Below the pieces are notes generated by a model. The model ran no database searches, was not told the origin of the DNA, and was given only the letters and a program-made list of their open reading frames with translations. A program made the position numbers and the translations under genes. A stretch of DNA of 64,000 bases. Origin: Roseomonas sp. OT10. GTDB taxonomy: Bacteria; Pseudomonadota; Alphaproteobacteria; Acetobacterales; Acetobacteraceae. The stretch spans positions 3,554,001-3,618,000 of the forward strand of contig NZ_CP087719.1 of the NCBI RefSeq assembly GCF_020991085.1, in the 5' to 3' direction. Below are positions 1 through 8,968 of the stretch, in pieces; positions within the stretch are counted from its first letter, which is position 1, and the number at the start of each line of letters is the position of its first letter.

Positions 1-892
1 GCATCAGCACCTGGCATTCCGGGTCGCCGAAGCGGACGTTGTACTCGATCAGCCGCGGGCCGGCGGGGGTGAGCATCAGCCCGGCGAAGAGCACGCCGCG
101 GAAGGGCGTGCCGCGCCGCGCCATCTCGGCGAGCGAGGGACGGATGATGCGCGCCATCACCTCCTCGCGCAGCGCGTCGGTGAAGGCGGGCGCGGGGGAA
201 TAGGCGCCCATGCCGCCGGTGTTGGGGCCGGTGTCGCCGTCGCCCACGCGCTTGTGGTCCTGCGCGCCGATCAGCGGCAGCGCCTCCGCCCCGTCGCAGA
301 GGGCGAAGAAGGAGACCTCCTCGCCCGCCATGAACTCCTCGATCACCACTGCCGCGCCGGCGTTGCCCAGGCTGCGGTCGTCCATGATCGCGGTGATGGC
401 GTCCTGCGCCTCCTCCAGCGTGGCAGCGACGACCACGCCCTTGCCGGCGGCGAGCCCGTCCGCCTTCACCACGATCGGCGCGCCCATCACCTGGACATAG
501 GCGCGCGCCTCGTCCGCATCCTCGAAGCGCTTCCAGGCGGCGGTGGGCACGCCGGCCGCGTCGCAGACCTCCTTGGTGAAGGTCTTCGACCCCTCCAGCC
601 GCGCCGCCGCGGCCGAGGGGCCGAAGCAGCGCAGCCCCGCCTCGGCGCAGGCATCGGCGAGGCCGAGCGTCAGCGGCGCCTCCGGCCCGCAGATGACGAG
701 GTCCACCGCCTCGCGCGTGGCGAAGGCGACCAGGGCCAGGATGTCCTCGGCGGGGATGTTCACGCATTCCGCCACGGCGGCAATGCCCGGGTTGCCGGGG
801 GCGCACCACAGCTTCGCCAGCAGCGGGCTCTGCGCCAGACGCCAGGCCAGGGCGTGCTCGCGTCCACCACCGCCGACCAACAGGACCTTCAT
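1..892 (-). CDS. purD: Phosphoribosylamine-glycine ligase, C-terminus cut by window edge
   Basis: Second step-group enzyme of de novo purine synthesis: joins glycine to 5-phosphoribosylamine using ATP, in the cytoplasm. The reverse strand reads from an ATG at 892 as [17 protein letters not shown], the classic PurD N-terminal nucleotide-binding loop. It continues through the ATP-grasp region ([20 protein letters not shown], then [32 protein letters not shown]) and reaches [10 protein letters not shown] at the window edge. About 297 of the usual 420-430 residues are present and the frame is intact. The identification is firm; only the C-terminus is missing because of the window. Confidence 0.97.
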   Translation of the reverse strand, partial: MKVLLVGGGGREHALAWRLAQSPLLAKLWCAPGNPGIAAVAECVNIPAEDILALVAFATREAVDLVICGPEAPLTLGLADACAEAGLRCFGPSAAAARLEGSKTFTKEVCDAAGVPTAAWKRFEDADEARAYVQVMGAPIVVKADGLAAGKGVVVAATLEEAQDAITAIMDDRSLGNAGAAVVIEEFMAGEEVSFFALCDGAEALPLIGAQDHKRVGDGDTGPNTGGMGAYSPAPAFTDALREEVMARIIRPSLAEMARRGTPFRGVLFAGLMLTPAGPRLIEYNVRFGDPECQVLM

Positions 893-993
893 CCGCCGCG
901 CTCCCTCGCCGCCCGTACCGGCGCCTTATGGCAAGGGAGAGGCGGGAAGTCTCCGGGGGGCGACGAGGCGGGCCGGCCGCGCGGCCCCGGCGA

Positions 994-1641
994 TCAGCCC
1001 ACGGGGCGCCGCGCCAGCGCGAGGCCGAGGCCCAGCGCGACCATCGCCGCCCCCGCACCCTCCCGCAGGCGCCGGACCAGCGAGGGGCGGGCCGCCGCGC
1101 CGTCCCGAATGCCGCCGGCCGCGAAGGCGACCACGATATCCGCCAGGGTGTTGAGGGCGACCGAGGCGACGCCCAGCACCAGGAACTGCAGCCCTGCCCG
1201 CCCCGCCGCCGGGTCCATGAACTGCGGCACGAAGGCGAGGAAGAAGACCGCCGTCTTGGGGTTCAGCGCCTCGACCAGCATGCCTTCGCAGAACGCCCGC
1301 CGCGCCCCGACGGGCGGCGCCGCGCGGACGCCGTCCAGCGCCGAGGCGTCCCGGCGCGCCGACCGGATGGTGCGAAGGCCGATCCAGACCAGGCAGGCGG
1401 CACCGATCAGCTTCAGGACGGCGAACAGCTCCGCGCTGGCGAGCACGAGCGCGGAGACGCCCAGGCTGCCCGCGAGCACGTGGACCAGGCCGCCCAGCCC
1501 GGTGCCGAGGCTGGAGGCCACGCCCTCCGCACGGCCGCCGGCGAGCGTGCGCGCGGCGACGTAGAAGAGGCCCGGGCCGGGCGTGACGGCGAGCAGCAGG
1601 GCCGCCGCGAGGTACAGGGCGAGCTGGGCCGGATCGGGCAT
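994..1641 (-). CDS. LysE/RhtB-family amino-acid exporter
   Basis: Inner-membrane exporter of the LysE/RhtB superfamily, which expels amino acids or their analogues. The protein of about 215 residues begins MPDPAQLALYLAAALLLAV and carries the family signature TPGPGLFYV near residue 20, then the conserved EALNPKTAVFFLAFVPQF block in the middle, with about six hydrophobic segments. An ATG 39 bases further upstream is in frame, but GGAGG sits 9 bases before the 1641 start and favours the shorter form. The substrate cannot be told from sequence. It is a single-gene unit downstream of purD on the same strand. Confidence 0.9.
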   Translation of the reverse strand: MPDPAQLALYLAAALLLAVTPGPGLFYVAARTLAGGRAEGVASSLGTGLGGLVHVLAGSLGVSALVLASAELFAVLKLIGAACLVWIGLRTIRSARRDASALDGVRAAPPVGARRAFCEGMLVEALNPKTAVFFLAFVPQFMDPAAGRAGLQFLVLGVASVALNTLADIVVAFAAGGIRDGAAARPSLVRRLREGAGAAMVALGLGLALARRPVG

Positions 1642-1756
1642 GACCGCGAACCTCCATGGAAGGGGGGGACGTTCCGCCATCCCAGGCGGATGACGGCCTG
1701 CCCTGGAGCGTGATCGCCGTAGGTGGAATCACCGGAGGCGTGAATCACGCGACAGA

Positions 1757-1804
1757 ACAAAAGGCCGAACCATGATCCCCGCTCCCGTGGGCAGGGATCA
1801 TGGT
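1757..1804 (-). terminator. Rho-independent terminator after the YdcZ-like gene
   Basis: Immediately after the stop codon at 1805 the minus strand has an 11-bp inverted repeat, ACCATGATCCC at one side (1769-1779) and its complement at 1794-1804, around a 14-base loop. It is followed on the minus strand by a T-rich run (CCTTTTGTT). This fits an intrinsic terminator for the gene pair at 1805-2887. Confidence 0.65.
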
Positions 1805-2251
1805 CTAGCGGCGGATGAGGACGACGCCGCCGATCAGCAACGCGACGCCGAGCAGGCGGGGCAGGTCCACCGGGCGCTGTGCGAGGCCGAGCCAGCCGAA
1901 GTGGTCGAAGGTCACGGCGGCGAGCATCTGCCCCGTGACGAGCAGGGCGAGGAAGGTCGCCGCCCCGAGCTGCGGCACGAGCAGGATGGAGAGCCCGATG
2001 AAGATCGCGCCGAACAGCCCGCCGCTCCAGGCCCACCACGGAATCCGGGCCGCCACGCCGGCCGAGGGAAGGGGGTCGCGCAAGGCAAGCGCGAGCAACG
2101 CCATGCAGGCGACCCCGACGAAGTAGCTCACGAAGCCCGACCAGGCGGCGGAGTTCAGCGCGGTCCGCAGGTTGCTGTTCAGCACCTGCTGCACCACGAT
2201 GCTCACCCCCGCGCCGATGGCGAGGAGCACGGACAGGGCCAGGCCCGGCAT
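1805..2251 (-). CDS. YdcZ-like (DUF606) small membrane transporter
   Basis: A 148-residue integral membrane protein of the DUF606/YdcZ family, related to half-size drug/metabolite transporters. It shows five hydrophobic segments and the family pattern near the N-terminus (LAIGAGVSIVVQQVLNSNLR), then SFVSYFVGVACMALL and TGQMLAAVTFDHFGWLGL. The start is an ATG 12 bases after the stop of the PaiB-like gene, so the two are probably co-transcribed. YdcZ proteins often occur as single or paired half-size genes; no partner is adjacent here. Substrate unknown. Confidence 0.85.
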   Translation of the reverse strand: MPGLALSVLLAIGAGVSIVVQQVLNSNLRTALNSAAWSGFVSYFVGVACMALLALALRDPLPSAGVAARIPWWAWSGGLFGAIFIGLSILLVPQLGAATFLALLVTGQMLAAVTFDHFGWLGLAQRPVDLPRLLGVALLIGGVVLIRR

Positions 2252-2263
2252 CGGCGGCAGCCC

Positions 2264-2887
2264 TCAGACCGGGATCAGCGCGGCGGCGGCGCGGTCGGAA
2301 GCCCTGTCGCTGGCGGCGAGCCCGGCGGCGACGCCCGCCCTGTCCTCGGCGCTGCGGTTCTGGCTCATCTTCCGCTTGCCCTCGATGCGCGCGATCGGCA
2401 GGCGCAGGCCGACGATGCCGCGCAACTGGGCGCGGACGAAGCCCTCCGGCGCGTCCGACACGGACCAGGGCTCGGGGCGCGGTCCCTCGTGCAGGGCCGT
2501 CAGGCGGGTGACGACCTCCAGCAGGCGCGCCTCGTCCTCGAAGAACTCGGCGGGGCCGTAGGCATGGACGGCGACGTAGTTCCAGGTGGGCACGACCTTC
2601 CCATGCTCGCGCTTGGTCGCGTACCAGGACGGGGTGACATAGGCGTCCGGCCCCTGGAAGATCGCCAGGGCCTCGCCCAGCGGGGGACGCCTCCACTGCG
2701 GGTTGGCGCGCGCCAGATGGCCGTAGAGCGTGCCGTGCGGCCCTTCCTCCGCCACGAGGAACAGGGGCAGCGGGGTCGCGACCAGCCCCTCGGCGGTGGC
2801 GGTGACGAGGTTGGCCAGCCGCGCCTCCCGGATCATGCCGTGGAGGGTGGGCAGGTCATCCTCGCGGAAGGCGGGCGGAACGTACAT
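2264..2887 (-). CDS. PaiB-like FMN-binding negative transcriptional regulator
   Basis: A 207-residue protein of the PaiB family: split-barrel flavin-binding proteins named for a Bacillus regulator of sporulation and degradative enzymes. It opens MYVPPAFREDD, typical of the family, with LANLVTATAEGLVATPLPLFL, GTLYGHLARANPQW and the conserved VPTWNYVAVHAYG block near the middle, and EGFVRAQLRGIVGLRLPIARIEGKRKMSQNR at the end. AGGAG lies 10 bases before the ATG. The ending KRKMSQNR is a strong family hallmark. It is likely co-transcribed with the YdcZ-like gene. The regulatory role here is inferred from family only; an oxidase/reductase role is also possible. Confidence 0.9.
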   Translation of the reverse strand: MYVPPAFREDDLPTLHGMIREARLANLVTATAEGLVATPLPLFLVAEEGPHGTLYGHLARANPQWRRPPLGEALAIFQGPDAYVTPSWYATKREHGKVVPTWNYVAVHAYGPAEFFEDEARLLEVVTRLTALHEGPRPEPWSVSDAPEGFVRAQLRGIVGLRLPIARIEGKRKMSQNRSAEDRAGVAAGLAASDRASDRAAAALIPV

Positions 2888-3132
2888 GGGCGCGTCTCCT
2901 GGCTCGGGCCGGACTTAGCACCGCGACCGGCCGATGGAGAATGTCCGTCGCCTGACGGAAAAGCGGAGCCAGCCGCAAAGGGGGCGCCATCGCCGGGTCG
3001 GTGACGGCGCTGGAGGCGGCCCGGGGGAACACGCCGGACGGACCCGGTCGTCCGCCGGCGCGGCGGCGATGCCGGCGGTCGCCCCGGGCCCCGCTTCCCT
3101 ACCCCGACCGCCTCGGCGCATAACCGGCCGCG

Positions 3133-4752
3133 ATGAGCGACGCCACCACCCCCGCCGCCCCGCCCCGAGCCGCCGGGGGCACGAATGTCCCGGAATACAC
3201 CGTCGCCGAGCTGTCCGGCGCGGTGAAGCGCACGCTGGAGGGCACCTTCGGCCGCGTCCGGGTGCGCGGCGAGGTGACGGAGTGCCGCCCCTATGGCGCC
3301 AACCGCTTCTACTTTTCCCTGAAGGACGAGGGTGGGCAACTCCGTGCGGTGATCTGGGCCTGGAGCGCCGGGCGATCGGGCGTGAAGCCGGAGAACGGGA
3401 CGGAGGTGATCGCCACCGGCAAGATCACCGCCTATGGCGACCGCTCCACCTACCAGATCGTGGTGGACCGGCTGGACTATGCCGGGGAAGGCGCGCTGCT
3501 CGCCCGCGTCGAGAAGCTGCGCAAGGCGCTGGAGGCGGAGGGGCTGTTCGCCGAGGAGCGCAAGCGCCCCCTGCCCTTCCTGCCCGCCGTCATCGGCGTC
3601 GTCACCAGCGCCCAGGGCGCGGTGATCCAGGACATCCGCACGACGCTGCTGCGCCGCTTCCCCTCGCGAATCATCCTGTGGCCCGTCGCGGTGCAGGGGC
3701 CGGGATCGGCCGAGCAGGTCGCCGCCGCCATCGCCGGCTTCAACGCCCTGCCCGGCGGCTTCCCGCGCCCGGAGGTGCTGATCGTCGCGCGCGGCGGCGG
3801 CAGCCTGGAGGACCTGATGGCCTTCAACGAGGAGGTCGTCGTCCGCGCCGCCGCCGCGAGCGCCATCCCGCTGATCTCGGCCGTGGGGCACGAGACGGAC
3901 ACGACGCTGATCGACTTCGCCGCCGACCGCCGCGCCCCCACCCCCACCGCCGCCGCCGAGCTGGCCATGCCCGCCCGCGCCGAGCTGCTGGAGCAGGTGC
4001 AGCAGCGTGCCCTGCGCCTCACCCGCGCCGGGCAGTCGGTCATGGATGCCGCGCGCTACCGCCTCGCCCGCGCGGCGGCCGAACTGCCGGACCTGCCGGG
4101 GATGCTGCTCAACGCCCGGCAGCGGCTGGACGACCGGGGGGAGCGGCTTGCCCTCGCCCCGCGCGCCCTGCTGCAACGCCAGCGTGGCCGCCTGAACGAC
4201 TTGGCCGCCCGGCTGGTGCATCCCCGCGAGCAGGTGACGGCCCATCGCGCCGCGCTGGCCCTGCTCGACGCCCGGGCGCGTGGTGCCGTCGCGCGCATCG
4301 TCGAGGCCCGGCGCGCCAGGCTGGCCGCCGCCGCCACCCGCCTGCCCCATCCGCGGGAGGGCGTTGCCGCCCGGCGCGCCGCCCTCGCCCTGCTGGACAA
4401 CCGCGCTCGGGCGGCGGCGCTGCGCGCGGTGGACCGCCAGGCCCGCGCCTTCGCCCGCCTCCCCGAGCCGCTGCCCCGGCTGGAGGCACGGCTGCGCGAG
4501 GCGCGGCTGGCCCTGGAGGGGCTGTCCGCCCGGCTGGAGGGTGCCTCCTACCAGGGGCTGCTGGCGCGCGGCTTCGCCCTGGTGCGCGACGCCTCCGGCG
4601 CACCGGTGACGCGCGCGGCCGCGGTCACGCCGGGCCAGCGGCTGCGGATCGAGTTCGGCGATGGCGGCGTGGAGGTGGTGGAGGCGCGGGGCAGCCGTGC
4701 GGCCCGGGGCGGCCCGGCGGCGCGGGGGGTGGACCAGGGGTCGCTGCTGTAG
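3133..4752 (+). CDS. xseA: Exodeoxyribonuclease VII large subunit
   Basis: Catalytic large subunit of exonuclease VII, which degrades single-stranded DNA from both ends in complex with several XseB subunits; it acts in repair. Residues 19-110 form the N-terminal OB-fold (EYTVAELSGAVKRTLEGTFG, RVRGEVTE, FYFSLKDEGGQLRAVIW). The catalytic region follows with GVVTSAQGAVIQDI, IVARGGGSLEDLMAFNEE and SAVGHETDTTLIDFAADRRA. The C-terminal third is a long Ala/Arg/Leu-rich coiled coil, making the protein 539 residues against about 450 in E. coli; part of that excess is an internal duplication (about residues 361 and 404). xseB is not adjacent. The 244 bases before it, shared with the divergent PaiB-like gene, presumably hold both promoters. 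Confidence 0.97.
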   Translation: MSDATTPAAPPRAAGGTNVPEYTVAELSGAVKRTLEGTFGRVRVRGEVTECRPYGANRFYFSLKDEGGQLRAVIWAWSAGRSGVKPENGTEVIATGKITAYGDRSTYQIVVDRLDYAGEGALLARVEKLRKALEAEGLFAEERKRPLPFLPAVIGVVTSAQGAVIQDIRTTLLRRFPSRIILWPVAVQGPGSAEQVAAAIAGFNALPGGFPRPEVLIVARGGGSLEDLMAFNEEVVVRAAAASAIPLISAVGHETDTTLIDFAADRRAPTPTAAAELAMPARAELLEQVQQRALRLTRAGQSVMDAARYRLARAAAELPDLPGMLLNARQRLDDRGERLALAPRALLQRQRGRLNDLAARLVHPREQVTAHRAALALLDARARGAVARIVEARRARLAAAATRLPHPREGVAARRAALALLDNRARAAALRAVDRQARAFARLPEPLPRLEARLREARLALEGLSARLEGASYQGLLARGFALVRDASGAPVTRAAAVTPGQRLRIEFGDGGVEVVEARGSRAARGGPAARGVDQGSLL

Positions 4753-4931
4753 CGGGCGCGGCGCGGGGGCATCCCCGGCAGCAGGGGGCGGTGCGCCTTC
4801 CGGGGTGGACGGGGCGCGCCCGGCGGCCCCGACGGCCATGGACCCGCCGCCAGCACGTCTGTGACATCGGCCGGGGGAGGCAGGCGGGCCGCACTGGCCT
4901 ATAGGCTCCGCTCCACCAGGGAGACGACCGC

Positions 4932-5777
4932 ATGATCGCACGCCGCAGCCTCCTGGCGCTTCCCGCCCTCGCCCTGCCCGCCTGCGCCACCGCCCCGGCG
5001 CCGCAGGCCGTCGCGGCCGGTACCGCTCCGGTGCAGCCGCTGGCCCTCTCCGGCCCGGTCAGCCAGGGCGGGCTGGTGACCGGCCGGGCGGCGCCGGGGT
5101 CACGGGTCACGCTGGACGGCAGGACGGTGCCTGTCGCCGCCGACGGGACCTTCGCGCTCGGCTTCGGGCGCGACGCCACGGGCGAGGCGGTGCTGGCCGT
5201 GACCGCGCCCGGCGGCCGGACGGAGACACGGCGCCTGGCCATTGCGCCACGCGAATGGGACGTGCAGCGGATCAGCGGCCTGCCCCCCGCCCAGGTGACG
5301 CCCGATCCGCGCGCCCTGGCCCGCATCCGGGCGGAGCAGAAGCGCCTGAACGCGGCCCGCCGCACCATCACCCCGGTCCCGCGCTTCGCCGAGGGCTTCG
5401 TCTGGCCGGTGCGCGGGCGGATCAGCGGGCACTGGGGCAACCAGCGCATCCTGAACGGCCAGCCCCGCGCGCCGCATCTGGGGCTGGACATCGCCGCGCC
5501 CCAGGGCACGCCCATCGGCGCCATGGCGGCGGGGCGCGTCACCCTGGCGGGGGACCTCTATTTCACCGGCAACACGCTGCTGGTCGAGCACGGCCTGGGG
5601 ATCACCAGCCTTTACGCCCACCTGTCCCGCGTCGACGTGGCGGAGGGCCAGGAGGTCGGGCGCGGGCAGACGATCGGCCTGGTGGGCGCCACCGGGCGTG
5701 CCACCGGGCCGCACCTGCATCTCGGCCTGTTCTGGCTTTCCACCCCGGTCGATCCGGAGCCGCTGCTGCCCGCCTGA
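4932..5777 (+). CDS. M23-family (LytM-type) peptidoglycan endopeptidase lipoprotein
   Basis: A 281-residue envelope protein with a lipoprotein-like signal, MIARRSLLALPALALPACA, ending in a lipobox-like LPAC (Cys 18), so probably anchored in the outer membrane. A beta-rich segment follows (residues 35-110), then a charged linker and the zinc endopeptidase domain at about 155-275: GHWGNQRILNG, HLGLDIAAPQGTPI, NTLLVEHG, SLYAHLSRV and GPHLHLGLFW, which supply the HxxxD and HxH zinc-site pattern of M23/LytM. It may cut peptidoglycan cross-links, or act as an amidase activator like EnvC/NlpD. AGGGAG precedes the ATG. Confidence 0.9.
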   Translation: MIARRSLLALPALALPACATAPAPQAVAAGTAPVQPLALSGPVSQGGLVTGRAAPGSRVTLDGRTVPVAADGTFALGFGRDATGEAVLAVTAPGGRTETRRLAIAPREWDVQRISGLPPAQVTPDPRALARIRAEQKRLNAARRTITPVPRFAEGFVWPVRGRISGHWGNQRILNGQPRAPHLGLDIAAPQGTPIGAMAAGRVTLAGDLYFTGNTLLVEHGLGITSLYAHLSRVDVAEGQEVGRGQTIGLVGATGRATGPHLHLGLFWLSTPVDPEPLLPA

Positions 5778-5792
5778 TGGCGCGGGCGGCCG

Positions 5793-6527
5793 CTACGGCG
5801 CCGCTGCGGCGGGCCGTGGCGCCAGCGCGGCCATGACGAAATCCATCACATGCGCGCGCCGGGCGGAGAGGGCCTCCTCCGTCAGCAGGTCCTCGCCGAA
5901 GACGGCGGAGAGGGTGTGGCCGTTGGAGAAGAGGAAGAAGCACAGGCCGCTGATGGAGATGTAGAGTTGCTTCGGGTCGATGCCCGGGCGGAACACGCCG
6001 GCCTGCTCGCCGCGCCGCAGCAGGGCGGCGATGCGGGCCAGCAGCGGGCCATAGCTGGCGCGAAGCCTGGCCGAACGCCGGATATGGATGCCCTTGTTGA
6101 CGTTCTCGTCCGCCAGCAGGCTCACGAAGTCGCGGTTCTGCCGCAGGTGGTCGAAGGCGAAGCCGACGAAGTCGCGCATCGCCGCGGCCGGGTCCAGCCC
6201 CTCGCCCTCCAGCCCCGCATCCCGGGCACGGGAGCGTTCGTAGGCCAGCTCCAGCACGGCGAGGTAGGCGTTCTCCTTCGAGCCGAAATGGTGCGACAGG
6301 ATCTGCTTGCTGACACCGGCGGCGCGGCAGATCCGCTCGATGCTGGCGCCGTGGTAGCCGGCCCGCGCGAACTCGCGGTAGGCGGACTCGATCAGGTTGC
6401 GCCGGGTCCGGGCCGGGTCGCGGCGCGCCGCGGCGGGGGCCCGGCGGCGTCGGACGGGGCCCGTCGCGGCCGGCGCATCGGTCGTGCTGCCCAGCGACCG
6501 TCCTTCCCCGTCATCCATCACACCCAT
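5793..6527 (-). CDS. TetR/AcrR-family transcriptional regulator
   Basis: A DNA-binding repressor of the TetR family, about 244 residues. The helix-turn-helix region lies near residues 40-85 (RRNLIESAYREFARAGYHGA, SIERICRAAGVSKQILSHHF, GSKENAYLAVLE), preceded by a basic, Ala/Pro-rich tail. The C-terminal ligand domain (FVGFAFDHLRQNRDFVSLL, GIDPKQLYISISGLCFFLFS) resembles regulators of pyrimidine and amide catabolism. It is transcribed divergently from the binding protein-cupin-amidase operon, with a palindromic operator between them, so it most likely represses that operon and itself. Starts at 6566 or 6518 are also in frame; none has a good ribosome site. Confidence 0.9.
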   Translation of the reverse strand: MGVMDDGEGRSLGSTTDAPAATGPVRRRRAPAAARRDPARTRRNLIESAYREFARAGYHGASIERICRAAGVSKQILSHHFGSKENAYLAVLELAYERSRARDAGLEGEGLDPAAAMRDFVGFAFDHLRQNRDFVSLLADENVNKGIHIRRSARLRASYGPLLARIAALLRRGEQAGVFRPGIDPKQLYISISGLCFFLFSNGHTLSAVFGEDLLTEEALSARRAHVMDFVMAALAPRPAAAAP

Positions 6528-6584
6528 TGCGCATAGCGTAGCACCGCCGGGGCGGCAAAACGTCACCGGGCCATCGGAACGCGC

Positions 6585-6610
6585 GAATCAACCAACCGGA
6601 TGGTTGACTC
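6585..6610. promoter_or_regulatory. Probable TetR operator palindrome
   Basis: A near-perfect palindrome centred on CCGG between the divergent TetR gene and the binding-protein operon. The arms read TCAACCA (6588-6594) and TGGTTGA (6601-6607), extended outward by GA/TC pairs with one mismatch. Size and position fit a TetR-family dimer site controlling both directions. No clear -35/-10 pair was found alongside it. Confidence 0.65.
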
Positions 6611-6710
6611 ATGCGCCACCCTCGGGGGAGCATGCCGCCAAGGCCGCCGCACAGGCCGAACCAGGGACAAGCCAACCGGTCCGGCCGATCCGCCACGGAA
6701 GGAGTTGGTC

Positions 6711-8312
6711 GTGAGACGTTCCGCTCCCCGCAGCCTCGCGCTGCTCGCTTCGCTCCTCGCCGGCGCGCTTCCGCCCCTGCTTCCCGGCGCCGCATCGGCG
6801 CAGGGCGATCCGCGGGTGCTGCGCGTGGTGCCCAGCGCCGACGTGGCGGAGCTCGACCCGACCCGCGGACCGAACCTCATCGCGCGCATCTACGCGCAGA
6901 TGGTGTTCGACACGCTCTTCGCGCTGGACAGCCAGCTCGTCCCCCGGCCGATGATGGTGGAGCGCCATTCGGTCAGCGCGGACGGCCTGACCTACGACTT
7001 CACCCTGCGCGACGGGCTGCGCTTCCACGACGGCAAGCCGGTCACCACGCGCGACGTCGTCGCCTCGATCGACCGCTGGATGTCCGGCACCTCGATCGGC
7101 GCGCAACTGAAGTCGCGCGTGGCCGCCATGGCTGTCGCCGACGACCGCCGCTTCACCCTGACGCTGAACCAGCCCTTCGGCCTGGTGGAGTTCATGCTGG
7201 CCGGGCCTGGCGCGCCGATCGCCGCCATCATGCCGGAGGCGGATGCGAGGCGCGAGGCGACGGTGCCGCTGACCCGGCCGATCGGTTCCGGCCCCTTCCG
7301 CTACGTGGCCGGGCAGCGGCAGGAGGGCAACCGCGTCGTCTTCGAGCGCAACCCCGACTACCCCGCGCGCAGCGAGCCGACGGACGGGCTGGCCGGGGCG
7401 CGGGTGGTGAAGCTGGACCGGGTCGAGTGGACCATCATGCCGGACCCGACCACGGCGGCGAATGCGCTGGCGACGGGCGAGGTCGACCTGTGGGAGTCGG
7501 TCAACCCGGACATGATCGCCTTCCTCCGCCAGCGCCGGCTGACGGTGCGGCGGACCAACACCCTGCCCTCGGTCGCCTTCATCCGGCCGAACTTCCAGGC
7601 GCCGCCCTTCAACGACGTGCGCGCGCGCCAGGCGCTGGCGCTGCTGGTCGACCAGGCGGAGATGATGCCCGCCGTGAACGGCGAAGGCGCCGCCTGGTCG
7701 AAGTGCTTCTCCTTCAGCATCTGCGGCTCCGCCTATGGCACGGAGGTCGGGTCGGAGCCGTTCCGCACGCCCGATCCGGCGCGGGCGCGGCAGCTCCTGG
7801 CGGAGGCGGGATACCGGGGCGAGACCATCGTGCTGCTGGGCACGCCGACGCTCGCGCCGATCAATGCGATGACCCAGGTGCTGGCGCGCCGCCTGGAGGA
7901 TATCGGCGTCAAGGTGGACGTGCAGCTCACCGACTTCCCCACCATGCTGCAGCGGATCAACGCGAAGGACCGCGCGCCGCAGGCCGGGGGCTACAACCTC
8001 TTCGCCTATTATGCCGTCGGCAGCTCCTGGTTCCATCCGCTGATGAACGTGCCGCTGGACCTCTCCTGCGGGGGACGCAACTGGCCCGGCTTCCCCTGCG
8101 ACGAGCAGGGGGAGGCACTGCGCCAGCGCTTCCTGGCCGCGGGCGACGACGCCTCCCGCCGCACCGCCTTCGAGGCGTTCCAGAAGCGGCTGTGGGAGTT
8201 CATCCCCTATGTCCCGGCCGGGCAGTTCGACGTGGTGCATGCCTGGCGCGACAACGTCCGCGGCGTGCTGGATTCCTACTTCCTCGCCTACTGGAACATC
8301 GAGAAGCGCTGA
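6711..8312 (+). CDS. ABC transporter substrate-binding protein, peptide/nickel (family 5) type
   Basis: A secreted periplasmic binding protein of the DppA/OppA family, 533 residues. A GTG start at 6711 with AAGGAG 6 bases upstream gives a clean signal peptide, VRRSAPRSLALLASLLAGAL to the AxA site SAQG. An ATG at 6600 lies inside the operator palindrome and is rejected. Family features: VVPSADVAELDPTRGPN, YDFTLRDGLRFHDGKPV, IGSGPFRY and NAKDRAPQAGGYNLFAYYAV. No permease or ATPase gene follows; a cupin and an amidase do, so the ligand may be an amide-containing small molecule (inference). Likely repressed by the divergent TetR regulator. Confidence 0.92.
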   Translation: MRRSAPRSLALLASLLAGALPPLLPGAASAQGDPRVLRVVPSADVAELDPTRGPNLIARIYAQMVFDTLFALDSQLVPRPMMVERHSVSADGLTYDFTLRDGLRFHDGKPVTTRDVVASIDRWMSGTSIGAQLKSRVAAMAVADDRRFTLTLNQPFGLVEFMLAGPGAPIAAIMPEADARREATVPLTRPIGSGPFRYVAGQRQEGNRVVFERNPDYPARSEPTDGLAGARVVKLDRVEWTIMPDPTTAANALATGEVDLWESVNPDMIAFLRQRRLTVRRTNTLPSVAFIRPNFQAPPFNDVRARQALALLVDQAEMMPAVNGEGAAWSKCFSFSICGSAYGTEVGSEPFRTPDPARARQLLAEAGYRGETIVLLGTPTLAPINAMTQVLARRLEDIGVKVDVQLTDFPTMLQRINAKDRAPQAGGYNLFAYYAVGSSWFHPLMNVPLDLSCGGRNWPGFPCDEQGEALRQRFLAAGDDASRRTAFEAFQKRLWEFIPYVPAGQFDVVHAWRDNVRGVLDSYFLAYWNIEKR

Positions 8313-8411
8313 CCCGCCACGGCCATCGCCCGCCCAGCACCGTCACGCGGCCGGCCGATCCCGGTCCGGCCGCGATCCGCCCCAATGCCAAATGCCAGAG
8401 GAGAACGAGCC

Positions 8412-8954
8412 ATGGCCAACCGCCAGGTGAGCGTCGAGGAGATGCGTGCCCGCGTCGCGCTGTTCCGCGACATGCAGCCCAGCCGCATGCCGCTGATCGA
8501 CGCGGCGCTGCCGCAGTACGAGCGGCAAATCTACAGCATCATCGGCAGCGGCGTGACCGAGGATGCCTCGGTGCGCCCGCCCATCGCGCCCGAAGGGTTC
8601 AACCTGTCCGTCGTCCGCTGCGGGCCGGGCAAGGGCACCGGGCTGCACAACCACACCACGGTCGAGGTCTTCGTCCCGCTCTCCGGCACCTGGTCCGTGC
8701 AGTGGGGCGACCAGGGCGAGAACGAGCTGACCATCGGCCAGTACGACACCATCTCCGTCCCCGTCGGCGTGATGCGCGGCTTCCGCAACGACAGCGACCA
8801 CGAGGCGCTGCTGCTGGTCGTGCTGGGCGGCACCGATCCGGGCCGCGTGGAATGGGTGCAGGACGTGATGGACGCGGCCCGGGCCAAGGGCTACGGCTTC
8901 GACGCCGCCGGCAAGATCACCACCACGGCCCCCGCTGCCGGCGGCCCGGCCTGA
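8412..8954 (+). CDS. Cupin-domain protein
   Basis: A 180-residue protein with one cupin barrel. The metal-binding cupin pattern is visible as GTGLHNHTTVEVFVPLSGTW (about residues 76-95), with a second strand motif VPVGVMRGFRNDSDHEALLLV. GAGGAG lies 8 bases before the ATG. Cupins of this size are often dioxygenases, isomerases or small-molecule binders; nothing here fixes the reaction. It sits between the solute-binding protein and the amidase in one transcription unit (99 and 14 base gaps), so it probably acts on the imported compound or its hydrolysis product. Confidence 0.85.
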   Translation: MANRQVSVEEMRARVALFRDMQPSRMPLIDAALPQYERQIYSIIGSGVTEDASVRPPIAPEGFNLSVVRCGPGKGTGLHNHTTVEVFVPLSGTWSVQWGDQGENELTIGQYDTISVPVGVMRGFRNDSDHEALLLVVLGGTDPGRVEWVQDVMDAARAKGYGFDAAGKITTTAPAAGGPA

Positions 8955-8968
8955 GCCAGGAGGACGCG

